DNA of 64,000 bases from Oceanospirillum sp048264105 (GTDB lineage: Bacteria > Pseudomonadota > Gammaproteobacteria > Pseudomonadales > Halomonadaceae). Positions 51,820 through 60,393 of this stretch are shown piece after piece (position 1 is the first letter of the stretch; each line of letters begins with the position of its first letter). Location of the stretch: positions 477,232 to 541,231 of the forward strand of contig JBLXDJ010000004.1 of assembly GCA_048264105.1 (NCBI GenBank), given 5' to 3'. Both the position numbers and the translations under genes were made by a program. The notes beneath the pieces are model-generated. The model did not search any database and was not told the DNA's origin. It was given only the letters and a program-made list of their open reading frames with translations.

Positions 51820-52148
51820 GATGACATCCTTGTTTTTAATGCTTAGCTACGTGGGTTGCTCACTTAAACCTGCGCTCAGGCTTAGAGCAAATGCTTTATA
51901 CCGGTTATTGATCTTGGTTTCAGCAGTAAATGTGAAAAATTTCTGCAGACTTGTGTAGCTTCGTGCTCTGGTTCTCATAATCGGCGATCTGTTTTTCATC
52001 CGCTGGTGTCTCCGGCCATCAGAAAAGCTAATGACCTGATTCAATCTAATCATTGTTCAGACAGGGTTTTGCACGATTAGACTTTGGTGATTTGCTCTTA
52101 CAAAGAGCTAAGCCAATAAAATATAAAGAAGAATCGGAGCTAACCCTT
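51820..52148. other. Gene-free divergent intergenic region
   Basis: About 329 bases between DUF898 (minus) and the TRAP receptor (plus). Short frames in it have no ribosome site or codon bias. The GGAG site of the TRAP gene lies at its right end. No clear operator seen. Confidence 0.5.
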
Positions 52149-53216
52149 ATGAAACACCCGATCAAAGCCCTGTCACTGGCGGTTTGTCTTGCCTCTGCTG
52201 TTGTCATGCCTGCTCAGGCGGCGGACAAGAAAATTCTGCTGAAAATGCCTATCGCCTTTAACTCCAAACTCCCCAGTGTTGGAACTACCGCCACCTATAT
52301 TGAAGAGACGCTGAATAAGACCTCCGGCGGCACTATTCGGGTGAAGAAATACGAACCCGGTAAGCTGATCGGCACCTTTGAGATTCTGGATGCCGTGGCA
52401 GCGGGTAAGGTTAACGCAGGTTTTGGTTCACCGGGTTACTGGGTGGGTAAAATTCCGGCGGCTTCTGTCTTCTCCTCCGTACCCTTCGGCCCGGAAGCGG
52501 GCGAGTATATGGCGTGGGTGTATCACGGTAATGGCCGCAAACTCTGGCAGGAGATGTATGACACCAACGGTTATAACGTGCATGCGATTCCCTGTGCCGT
52601 GGTCGCACCGGAAACTTCCGGCTGGTTCAGCAAACCCATCGAAAAGCCGGAAGATCTGCAGGGGCTGAGCATGCGTTTCTTCGGTCTGGGTGGTGAAGTG
52701 ATGCAGAAGCTGGGTGTGAACACCTCACTGCTGCCAAGCTCTGAGATCTTCCCCGCGCTGGAAAAAGGCGCGATTGATGCCACCGAATTCTCCATGCCGG
52801 TGATCGATCAGATGATTGGTCTGCATAAAGTCGCCAAGTACAACTACTATCCGGGTTGGCACCAGCAGGCGACCCTGCTGGAACTGCTGATCAACAAGAA
52901 TACCTGGAACAAGATGAGCGACACCCAGCAGGCACTGGTAGAAACCACCTGTCGTTCTGCCATGGCGGTATCCTTTGCCGAGGGTGAAGCGCTGCAGTTC
53001 GCGGCGATGAATAAAAACGTCAACGAAAACGGCGTACACAATATGCGCTGGAACGACGAGATGCTGGATCTGTTCCGCACCACATGGGAAGAGGTTGCCG
53101 CAGAGAAATCCGCCGCTGATCCGTTCTTCGCCAAAGCCTACAGTGACCTGCAGGGCTTCCGGGAAGAGTACAAAATCTGGAAAGAAAACGCCTTTATGCC
53201 GCGTCGCCCGGAGTAA
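52149..53216 (+). CDS. TRAP transporter solute receptor, DctP type
   Basis: 355 residues from the ATG at 52149 (GGAG upstream); an earlier in-frame ATG would put 32 polar residues ahead of the signal. Signal peptide IKALSLAVCLASAVVMPAQA-ADKK. DctP features: EETLNKTSGGTIRVKKYEPG, VAAGKVNAGFGSPGYW, PEDLQGLSMRFFGLGGEVMQKLG, LPSSEIFPALEKGAIDATEF. The W-G-x-x-A-type ligand loop and R in LSMRFFG place it with organic-acid binders. No DctQ or DctM gene is near, so it is an orphan receptor here. A terminator follows. Confidence 0.88.
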   Translation: MKHPIKALSLAVCLASAVVMPAQAADKKILLKMPIAFNSKLPSVGTTATYIEETLNKTSGGTIRVKKYEPGKLIGTFEILDAVAAGKVNAGFGSPGYWVGKIPAASVFSSVPFGPEAGEYMAWVYHGNGRKLWQEMYDTNGYNVHAIPCAVVAPETSGWFSKPIEKPEDLQGLSMRFFGLGGEVMQKLGVNTSLLPSSEIFPALEKGAIDATEFSMPVIDQMIGLHKVAKYNYYPGWHQQATLLELLINKNTWNKMSDTQQALVETTCRSAMAVSFAEGEALQFAAMNKNVNENGVHNMRWNDEMLDLFRTTWEEVAAEKSAADPFFAKAYSDLQGFREEYKIWKENAFMPRRPE

Positions 53217-53240
53217 TTATCTGACATGATCCACCAGAAG

Positions 53241-53268
53241 GAGCCGTGAGTTATCACGGCTCTTTTTT
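53241..53268 (+). terminator. Rho-independent terminator after dctP-like gene
   Basis: GAGCCGTGA/TCACGGCTC arms, GTTA loop and six T. Confidence 0.92.
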
Positions 53269-53405
53269 GTGCCTGTAATAATGACGTTGTCAGACTTAAT
53301 GGGCGTTTACCGCAGCAGCTGAATTAGATAAGCTGCAAGAATTATGAATGTTGGACAGCAGGCAGGGAATACAAGTGCTTGCTTAGTGAATAAACCAGGT
53401 GCGTT

Positions 53406-53520
53406 GGCAGGGAAGCGGTCATATCAGAAATGGATTTTTCATCTCTTATTAAACTCCTTCCTCTATGTTTGTCGGTTTATTGAAATCGGCAAAACGCGCA
53501 TGCCTATGATTAAAATGTTA
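53406..53520 (+). repeat. 115-bp accessory-module leader element, copy B
   Basis: Second copy of the element at 4062-4176 (91 of 115 identical, no gaps). It lies in a 374-base gene-free stretch (53269-53642) between the TRAP gene terminator and the ABC-3C operon. The 122 bases after it are AT-rich and carry the AAAGGA site of the first gene. Short frames through it are not conserved between the copies. Confidence 0.85.
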
Positions 53521-53642
53521 ATTTTAATGGAAATGTAGTGCCTTCATCCAGAGAATATTTATAGTTATTTTTTTAAAGCTGTGAGCTCTAAATTATCCAA
53601 GGCAATGAAAACTATCGGGGATGCAGTGAAAGGAATTCGTCA

Positions 53643-54635
53643 ATGAATGTTCAACAAAGATTAGATGTACGTAAAGCCTTTAAATTGCGTATACATGAGT
53701 CAAATGGGAATGCATTTGAAGATTTGTTTTGCGATGTGATGCGTGCGTCAAATAAAGACTTTAAAAAAGTAAAACCACAAGGGCGCATTGGTGATAGAAA
53801 AAATGATGGATTCATCCCATTAGAGGGAAAATATTTTCAAGTTTACTCACCTCAATCTCCGACAGGAAATCCCACTTCCGCTACTTCAAAAATTGAAGAA
53901 GATTTAGACGGGCTTATAGCATATTGGGGGAGTAAGCATAATTATAAAATTAAAAAATTCTACTTTGTTTTTAATGACAAGTATCATGGCGCCTACCCAG
54001 AAATCTATACAACTCTGAATAGCGCTAAGAATAAGTATAGTCTCGATGTTTGTGATGTATTTCTTTCTTCTGAGTTAGAAGATGTTTTCATGGAGTTGCC
54101 AGAGGACAGTATTGCCTCAATATGTGGTTATTATCCAAGGCCAGAAGATATTGGGTTTGTCGATAATTCAATCGTTGCAGAAATTGTAGGTTATATATCT
54201 AATAGCTATAGCGGTTTTTCTGATTCTCAAACCAATGAGCCACCTGATTTTTATAACAAGATTAAATTTAATAAATTGGGTAAAAGTACTGCGATGCACC
54301 TTAATGTCGGTGCCTATCAAGTAGGCTATGTTGATGACTATTTTCGAACCAATAGTAAATTTTCACGACAACAGTCTAGAGACTCGTTGAACGAAATGTA
54401 TAAACAGCACTTGAATAATGATAATTCGGATGTTGCGATAGCTACAGGCTTGTCCGAATCCGATATAATTTTTAAAAAGATGATCGATGAAATGTTACCT
54501 AGAAACTTGTCTAATATGCAGAGGCGTGATTACGAAAGAAATGTAATCGCCGTTCTGGCTTTCTTTTTTGAGGCATGTGACATCTTTGAGGAACCACCCG
54601 AAGGTTATGACACGAAGGTAATTGAAAATGCTTAG
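53643..54635 (+). CDS. ABC-3C system effector with restriction-endonuclease-like N terminus
   Basis: 330 residues. N terminus: NGNAFEDLFCDVMRASNKDF, QGRIGDRKNDGFIPLEGKYF, QVYSPQ. The E ... D/N-D-G ... Q-x-Y sequence fits a PD-(D/E)xK-type nuclease core whose last motif is changed to Q-V-Y, as known from ABC-3C effectors. The middle and C-terminal parts are helical (QRRDYERNVIAVLAFFFEAC, the conserved ABC-3C C-terminal region). By analogy the effector is held off until the ATPase senses invasion. Start has AAAGGA; overlaps the next gene by eight bases. AT-rich, unlike its neighbours. Confidence 0.82.
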   Translation: MNVQQRLDVRKAFKLRIHESNGNAFEDLFCDVMRASNKDFKKVKPQGRIGDRKNDGFIPLEGKYFQVYSPQSPTGNPTSATSKIEEDLDGLIAYWGSKHNYKIKKFYFVFNDKYHGAYPEIYTTLNSAKNKYSLDVCDVFLSSELEDVFMELPEDSIASICGYYPRPEDIGFVDNSIVAEIVGYISNSYSGFSDSQTNEPPDFYNKIKFNKLGKSTAMHLNVGAYQVGYVDDYFRTNSKFSRQQSRDSLNEMYKQHLNNDNSDVAIATGLSESDIIFKKMIDEMLPRNLSNMQRRDYERNVIAVLAFFFEACDIFEEPPEGYDTKVIENA

Positions 54636-54861
54636 TCCACAAAAGCACATACGATTGTCTGAGTCACTTTTGGGGTTAGGCGCACATATTCTAAATTTAT
54701 TGTCTCGCCCACTGACTCCTGAACAAATCTATGACAAGTTGAATAATCTAAATTTGCTCATTAGTCATGATTTTGACCACATCATTTTAGCATTGGATTT
54801 TTTATATGCATGTGGGGCGATTGAATTGAATGAACAAGGAAAAGCAATCAAATGCAGTTGA
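54628..54861 (+). CDS. ABC-3C middle component
   Basis: 77 residues from the ATG at 54628. Pattern IRLSESLLGLGAHILNLLSR, PLTPEQIYDKL, FDHIILALDFLYACGAIELN: a compact winged-helix protein of the size of the ABC-3C 'middle component', which links the ATPase to the effector. It overlaps both neighbours (8 and 10 bases), so all three are translated together. A start at the TTG at 54622 is possible but not needed. Confidence 0.8.
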   Translation: MLSPQKHIRLSESLLGLGAHILNLLSRPLTPEQIYDKLNNLNLLISHDFDHIILALDFLYACGAIELNEQGKAIKCS

Positions 54862-56573
54862 TTTCTCTAGAGGCAAATAAGCCATCTTTTAACACAGTTT
54901 ATTTTAACCCCAAGGGTTTGACCCTAATTATTGGGAAAAGCACATCAACTGATAAAAATAATACATATAATGGTGTTGGTAAGTCATTATTGCTCCAGCT
55001 TGTAAATTTTTGTCTTGGTTCCAACAAAATTCCAGCATTTGAACAGCATTTTTCGGGATGGGAGTTTACACTTAACTTCAAGATTGGTGAAAAAAGGTTT
55101 ACCGCAAATCGTGCTGCAAAAAATCAGAACAAGATTTTTCTGAATGATAAAGAGTTCGGGCAAACTGTTTTCAATGCTGAAATGGAGCAAATGCTTGTAG
55201 ATATCCCCGACAACTCTCCATATCTTACTTTTAGGACTGTTCTTTCACGCTTTTATCGTACAGGCCGGGGAAGTTATGTATCAAGCCTCGCAACTGCGAA
55301 GGAACAGCCATTTTCATCCTTAGTAAATAATGCCTTCTTACTTGAACTAGACCTTGACTATGTCTATCAAAAACGAAATACACGGAAGCGTTACCAAGAG
55401 TTAGAAAAGTTCGAAAAGTCGTTCAAAAATGACCCGGTAATAAGGGAATACTACACTGGTGATTTAGATGTTGAATTTGAGATTTCTCGCTTAACACAAG
55501 ATGTAAAGAAACTGGAATCTGACATTAAAAACTACAATGTGGCAGACAACTACGCGGCGATCCAATCGGAAGCGGATGGTATGGCTGAAAAACTTTCACA
55601 AATAAAGAACAGACTTTATTACTTAAATACTAGCATAAAAAATATTAAGCACAGTATGAGCCTGTATCAGGATATGGGCTTAGATCAGGTTTATGCCCTT
55701 TATGGCGAAATTACTGATCTGTTTAAAGAAGGCACGCTAAAAACGCTAGAGGATGTCACTGCATTCCATAAAAGTATCCATATTAAACGAAGTGAACGAT
55801 TAGCTAAAGAGCTTAAGAAGTTATCTGTTGAACATTTGGAGGAAGAAAAAAGCAAGAATAAACTTCAGAAAGCTTTTGATGAGAAAATGCAGTTGCTGGC
55901 AAAAAGTCGAGCGTTAGATTTTTTCGTTGCAGTCAATGCCCAATTAATCGAGCTGAAGAGCAAACTTTCCAAGCTGCAAGATTACAAGAATATTTCGGCA
56001 CATTCTAAGAAGGAAATGGCTGAGGCGCAAAAAGAACTATCAAGCCAAGAAGTAAATACAATTGAGTATTTGGAAGCTTATAAAGAACAAGAGCATCCGG
56101 TCTATCTTGGATTTAGTGAACTTGCAAATGAGTTTTACCCTGAAGTTCCTGCTGGTATTTCAATTAAAAATAACGAGGGAAACAACCAAGAACGATTCAA
56201 AATAAGTGCCAAAATTCAAAATGACGCTTCAGATGGGATTAACGAAGTTAAAATATTTTGCTATGACTTGAATAACTTAATTAATTCAAGGGTTCATCAT
56301 TTTCAAAGCATTTTTCATGATAGTAGGATGTTTAGTGATATAGATCCTAGACAAAGAGCGATATTGTTACAGCTTGCCCACAAATTGACCAAAGAACATG
56401 AGAAGCAATATATAGCGACGATTAACGAAGATCAATTAACATCACTAAAAGATGTTATTTCACAAGAAGAGTTTGAGGAGATACTTAGCACGGTAACGCT
56501 AGAGTTAAAAGACGATTCTGCGGAATCTAAGTTGCTCGGTGTTCAGATTGATATGCAATACGAAAAGGACTAA
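54852..56573 (+). CDS. ABC-3C SMC/RecN-like ATPase (DUF2326 type)
   Basis: 573 residues. Walker A region TYNGVGKSLLLQLVNFCLG (about 38-56), a coiled coil from about 180 to 415 (KKLESDIKNYNVADNYAAIQ, LAKELKKLSVEHLEEEKSKN), then a second head half with a Walker B-like FHDSRMFSDIDPRQRAILL (about 488) typical of DUF2326. It should dimerise on DNA ends or odd structures and control the effector. No membrane segment. Third gene of the operon. Confidence 0.85.
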   Translation: MQLISLEANKPSFNTVYFNPKGLTLIIGKSTSTDKNNTYNGVGKSLLLQLVNFCLGSNKIPAFEQHFSGWEFTLNFKIGEKRFTANRAAKNQNKIFLNDKEFGQTVFNAEMEQMLVDIPDNSPYLTFRTVLSRFYRTGRGSYVSSLATAKEQPFSSLVNNAFLLELDLDYVYQKRNTRKRYQELEKFEKSFKNDPVIREYYTGDLDVEFEISRLTQDVKKLESDIKNYNVADNYAAIQSEADGMAEKLSQIKNRLYYLNTSIKNIKHSMSLYQDMGLDQVYALYGEITDLFKEGTLKTLEDVTAFHKSIHIKRSERLAKELKKLSVEHLEEEKSKNKLQKAFDEKMQLLAKSRALDFFVAVNAQLIELKSKLSKLQDYKNISAHSKKEMAEAQKELSSQEVNTIEYLEAYKEQEHPVYLGFSELANEFYPEVPAGISIKNNEGNNQERFKISAKIQNDASDGINEVKIFCYDLNNLINSRVHHFQSIFHDSRMFSDIDPRQRAILLQLAHKLTKEHEKQYIATINEDQLTSLKDVISQEEFEEILSTVTLELKDDSAESKLLGVQIDMQYEKD

Positions 56574-56713
56574 AAGCTTGTAGATAATGATACGTGACTG
56601 TCCCTGTTATTAACAAGAGAAAGGTTGATGACTCAGTACAGGTTTATTCACTACTATAAATTAACAAAACAGTCGCACGGCTTTCAGCCCCCGCTGTTTG
56701 CGGCATTAGAACC

Positions 56714-56744
56714 AAAAACCTCTCCAGCCGGAGAGGTTTTTTTT
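56714..56744 (+). terminator. Rho-independent terminator after the ABC-3C operon
   Basis: AAAAACCTCTCC/GGAGAGGTTTTT arms, AGCC loop, eight T. Between the operon and this hairpin lie about 140 bases with no gene. Confidence 0.92.
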
Positions 56745-56758
56745 CATCTCAACACTAC

Positions 56759-58636
56759 TCACAACTGCTCTTTCGGATTTCTCGGGTAGAAATGATCCGG
56801 CTGGCACTCCAGATGACTAAAGCTGCGCGTGTTCTTATAGGGGAGTTTCATAAACCCTGAAATCCCCTGACCATCAATCAGGGGAATATTCTCCAGAATA
56901 ATCCGCAGCGCATCCCGAAACTCTTCCTCTTTACTCTCATCCAGCAGCACATAATAACTGTGCAGCTTGAGGTGATTGGGCAGGCTCTCAAAAATAATAC
57001 AACCGGTATGGCGAATCTGGTTCAGGCGCTCGACCTGTTTCCGGATCGGGGCGGGCAGTACCAGCAGTTCTTCCGGGTCTTCACCATCTTCAAAGTAGGA
57101 GTGCAGGCGGCTGGGTTCATCCACCGGTGGTGCGGGTGTGACCTCAAAGGGGATCTCTGCCCCTTCAGGGGGCTGAAAGGGCTCGTCGGGATTATCCCGC
57201 TCCATATGCAGGGTGACACGGGCGTTAAACATACAGCACTTAAAGATCCCCACCCGATGAATGGAGCGTGCCAGATGCACCATATTATTCACCGCTGCGG
57301 TAAAAGCCGGTTGCAGCTCCGGTTCATACAGGTTGAGGCTGGAATCGATATGCACGCCTTTTTCATCCCAGTGAATCCCCAGGCCGCCCACCAGCGGGTA
57401 CTTACCTAAGCGGCTGATACTGGCAAGAAAGGCGCGTTCGGTCTTGCCCATGCCGTGCATAAAGTTCTTATAGTATTTCTCCAACTCGACATCGTTCACA
57501 TCCGCCAGATAGTGATCCTGCTGTTCTTCCCGCAGGAAGGTTTTGCGGGAGTTGTACACCACGGTATCGATGGCGACGGTCTTCTGGTGGCTCCACACCG
57601 GCACCAGAGGTTTGTGGTTGGGCCACTGATCTTCGCCAAACACCAGATGCCGCATCTTGGGCATCTCGCGGATAAAGTAGTCACCGGCCTGCTGGCGCTT
57701 TTTCGGATCATCATCCAGCAGGGTTTGCAGGGTACGGGCAAACTCGATGGGCAGTCCCAGTGAGGTTGCCGGTATCGCTTTATGGCCGTAACGGCAGGAT
57801 TGGCCGGAGGCGATGGCGTACAGGGTTCCCGCTGCGCCCTGTTCATCAAAACGTGGGGAGGAGAGTGCGCCGTTGAGCTGTTCTTCGCCAATAAAATAGA
57901 CATCACCCAGCTTGGCGTTAGTGTGCTGGTGGTCGGCACTCATCATGCTGATGCCGGTATCACCCACGGGTTGCCCCTGGGCGTCCAGTTGCGCAAACAC
58001 GCTGGAACCCCAGTCGATCAGTTTAACGGTTTCGGTCTCGGGGTCGATCACCACATTGGAGGGTTTGATATCGCCATGCACGATGGGTTTGATACTGCCC
58101 TGACCATCCGGCTTAGCTTCAACAAACTGGCGCATCGCCCAGAGAATATCCCGCAGTTGCGCGGCAATACTGACCACCAGTCGGGGCGGCAGGGGGCCAT
58201 GTTTCAGGCTGAACTGCTCCAGATCCATGCCTTTAGCCCGTTCCATAATCAGAACCGACTGTTTTTTGATGCGGGTGTATTCAATCACCGCCGGAATATT
58301 GTCGTGATCCAGCTGCTGCTGCATCCAGGCTTCTTCTTCCAGCCGATCCTGAACATGCTGGGGCAGGTTGATGCGGGAGAATTTAAAAACGTAGGGATTG
58401 CCCGCCGGAGATAAGCCGCCAAACACAAAGCCGTAAGCACCCTTGCCGATAAACTCGATCTGGCTGAAACCGTGCTGAATCAGCTGGCTCTCGCAGAGAT
58501 CCACCCAGTCTTTGATCTTCTGGGCGTCCTGATGGCTCATCAGGTAGATCGACTGCTCTTCGTTGATATAGAAGTGCTGTAACTGAGAGTCGTATTCAGT
58601 CTTTTTGTTTGTCTTTGCCGTGGCGTGTTCTGGCAT
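56759..58636 (-). CDS. Eukaryote-like Ser/Thr protein kinase with unknown C-terminal domain
   Basis: 625 residues. Kinase domain about 55-330: Gly loop GKGAYGFVFGG, Lys85 in YVFKFSR, catalytic HGDIKPSNVV (Asp189) and DWGSS in place of DFG (Asp208 kept). The W form of DFG occurs in several active bacterial kinases. About 300 C-terminal residues (GMGKTERAFLASISRLGKYP, VARVTLHMERDN-like) have no recognised fold. No membrane segment, unlike PknB-type kinases. It follows a terminator that isolates it from the ABC-3C operon. Possible regulator of the adjacent metabolic genes, but only by position. Confidence 0.85.
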   Translation of the reverse strand: MPEHATAKTNKKTEYDSQLQHFYINEEQSIYLMSHQDAQKIKDWVDLCESQLIQHGFSQIEFIGKGAYGFVFGGLSPAGNPYVFKFSRINLPQHVQDRLEEEAWMQQQLDHDNIPAVIEYTRIKKQSVLIMERAKGMDLEQFSLKHGPLPPRLVVSIAAQLRDILWAMRQFVEAKPDGQGSIKPIVHGDIKPSNVVIDPETETVKLIDWGSSVFAQLDAQGQPVGDTGISMMSADHQHTNAKLGDVYFIGEEQLNGALSSPRFDEQGAAGTLYAIASGQSCRYGHKAIPATSLGLPIEFARTLQTLLDDDPKKRQQAGDYFIREMPKMRHLVFGEDQWPNHKPLVPVWSHQKTVAIDTVVYNSRKTFLREEQQDHYLADVNDVELEKYYKNFMHGMGKTERAFLASISRLGKYPLVGGLGIHWDEKGVHIDSSLNLYEPELQPAFTAAVNNMVHLARSIHRVGIFKCCMFNARVTLHMERDNPDEPFQPPEGAEIPFEVTPAPPVDEPSRLHSYFEDGEDPEELLVLPAPIRKQVERLNQIRHTGCIIFESLPNHLKLHSYYVLLDESKEEEFRDALRIILENIPLIDGQGISGFMKLPYKNTRSFSHLECQPDHFYPRNPKEQL

Positions 58637-58722
58637 AAGCGACCCTGCTCTGGTTTAGGTGGTGGCCTGTTGTTTTGTAAGGGCTCTTCTATAAGGGCCA
58701 TGGCTTCTGTAGGGCATAAGGC

Positions 58723-58758
58723 AAAACAGGCACCGGAAGTGACTTCGGGTGCCTGTTT
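58723..58758 (-). terminator. Terminator of the bkd operon (minus strand)
   Basis: Read on the minus strand, AAACAGGCACC pairs with GGTGCCTGTTT around a loop of about 13 bases, followed by T residues. Confidence 0.8.
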
Positions 58759-58791
58759 GCGTCTATCTGAAATGCCTGACCCTTTTCAGGA

Positions 58792-60375
58792 TCAGTGCAG
58801 ATCCACCAGCATGCTGGTGGGATCTTCCAGATATTGCTTCCAGAGATTACAGAAGCGGGCGATGGTGCCACCGTCGATAATACGGTGATCGCCAGACCAG
58901 CTGACCTGCATAATATCCCTTGCGGTGACTGCGCCCTCGGCATCAAAGCGTGGCAGGGACTGGGTACGACCCAGCGCCACGATAGCCGCTTCCGGCTTAT
59001 TGATGATCGGCGTGGCAACGGTGCCGCCCAGCGCTCCGATATTGGAGATGCTGATGGTGCCGCCTTTCAGGTCATCCTGACTGACCCGGCCGGCCCGGGC
59101 CGATTCGGTCAGACGAGCCACTTCCTGTGCGATCTCTTTAATGCTGAGATCCTGCACGTTCTTCACGTTTGGCACCAGCAGGCCGATCGGTGTATCCACC
59201 GCCATACCAATGTTGACGCTGCCTAGGTACGTTAGCTCGGTGCAGTCGTCATTAACACGACTGTTCAGCACAGGATATTCCTGAATCGCCAGTGCCATCG
59301 CCTTCATAAAGAACGGCATCAGCGTCAGTTTAACACCCTTGGCTTCCATACCCGGTTTCAGCTTCTTCCGCAGGGCGATCAGGTCAGTAATATCCATATC
59401 TTCCGCATAGGTGAAATGCGGAATGGTGGATACCGAGTTGACCATCTGTTTCGCCATCGCGGCTTTAATACCACGGATCGGCTCAACGCGATCTTCTTTA
59501 CCTGCGGTTGAGGCCTGAGATACGGTCTGAGGCGCAGAGGTTGAGGTCTGTTCCGCAATAGCCGCTGCCGGGTTCTGATGACCGGCATCGACATAAGCCT
59601 GCATATCCGCTTTCAGGACACGGCCATCTTTACCGGAACCCTGAACCAGACTGATATCGACATTATGCTCCCGCGCGATACGACGAACCGCAGGGCTGGC
59701 CAGTGCTTTACCCTGTGCAACCGGCGATGCGCTTGTTTGTGGCGCTGGCTGAGCGGTTTCAGTTGCCGGACTTGCGGCCGCAGCAACAGGTGCTGCTGGC
59801 TGCGAATCATCTTCAATCTCGATCTCAAACAGAGGTGCATGCACCTTGGCGATTTCACCCTGCTTGTAATAGAGCTTGCTGATACGACCATGATCCATAC
59901 AAGGGATCTGCACCAGTGCTTTGTCGGTCATTACATCGGCCACAGGCTGGTCTTCTTCCACCCAGTCGCCTTCTTTAACCAGCCACTCCACCAGTTCGCA
60001 CTCAACAATACCTTCACCGATATCCGGCAGGATAAAGTCTTTGGTGCGTTTGCCGCCTGTTGCTTGAGTTGCTGCCGGTGCTGCGGTTTGAGGTGCAGAC
60101 GGAGCGACAGCTTCTTCCGCTGTATTGGCCGCTTCAGCCTCTACTTCAACCGCAAACAGAGGTGCGTGAACCTTGGCAATTTCACCCTGTTTGTAGTGCA
60201 GCTTAACCACTTTGCCGTGGTGCATGGCAGGGATCTGAACCAGTGCTTTGTCGGTCATCACATCGGCAACGGGCTGATCTTCGGTGATGATGTCACCTTC
60301 TTTTACCAGCCATTCAACCAGTTCACACTCAACGATGCCTTCACCAATATCCGGCAGAATAAATTCCTGAATCAT
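58792..60375 (-). CDS. bkdB: Branched-chain 2-oxo acid dehydrogenase E2 component, two lipoyl domains
   Basis: 527 residues. Two nearly identical lipoyl domains (about 1-78 and 113-190; each has EFILPDIGEGIVECELVEWL or DFILPDIGEG and DKALVQIP with the lipoyl Lys), an E3/E1-binding domain (ASPAVRRIAREHNVDISLVQ, about 240) and the acyltransferase core with GTISISNIGALGGTVATPI and catalytic HRIIDGG near the end. E2 moves the branched acyl group to CoA. AGGAG precedes the ATG. Linkers are Ala/Pro-rich. Most relatives have one lipoyl domain. Confidence 0.93.
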   Translation of the reverse strand: MIQEFILPDIGEGIVECELVEWLVKEGDIITEDQPVADVMTDKALVQIPAMHHGKVVKLHYKQGEIAKVHAPLFAVEVEAEAANTAEEAVAPSAPQTAAPAATQATGGKRTKDFILPDIGEGIVECELVEWLVKEGDWVEEDQPVADVMTDKALVQIPCMDHGRISKLYYKQGEIAKVHAPLFEIEIEDDSQPAAPVAAAASPATETAQPAPQTSASPVAQGKALASPAVRRIAREHNVDISLVQGSGKDGRVLKADMQAYVDAGHQNPAAAIAEQTSTSAPQTVSQASTAGKEDRVEPIRGIKAAMAKQMVNSVSTIPHFTYAEDMDITDLIALRKKLKPGMEAKGVKLTLMPFFMKAMALAIQEYPVLNSRVNDDCTELTYLGSVNIGMAVDTPIGLLVPNVKNVQDLSIKEIAQEVARLTESARAGRVSQDDLKGGTISISNIGALGGTVATPIINKPEAAIVALGRTQSLPRFDAEGAVTARDIMQVSWSGDHRIIDGGTIARFCNLWKQYLEDPTSMLVDLH

Positions 60376-60393
60376 ATTTATCTCCTGCGGTTA

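Noticed and set aside
51847..52053. Small minus-strand frame before the TRAP gene
   Set aside because: No ribosome site, poor composition and no feature of a real protein; left as intergenic.
53344..53538. Possible 64-residue protein across the 115-bp element
   Set aside because: The frame is broken by stops in the other copy of the element at 4062, so coding is not conserved.
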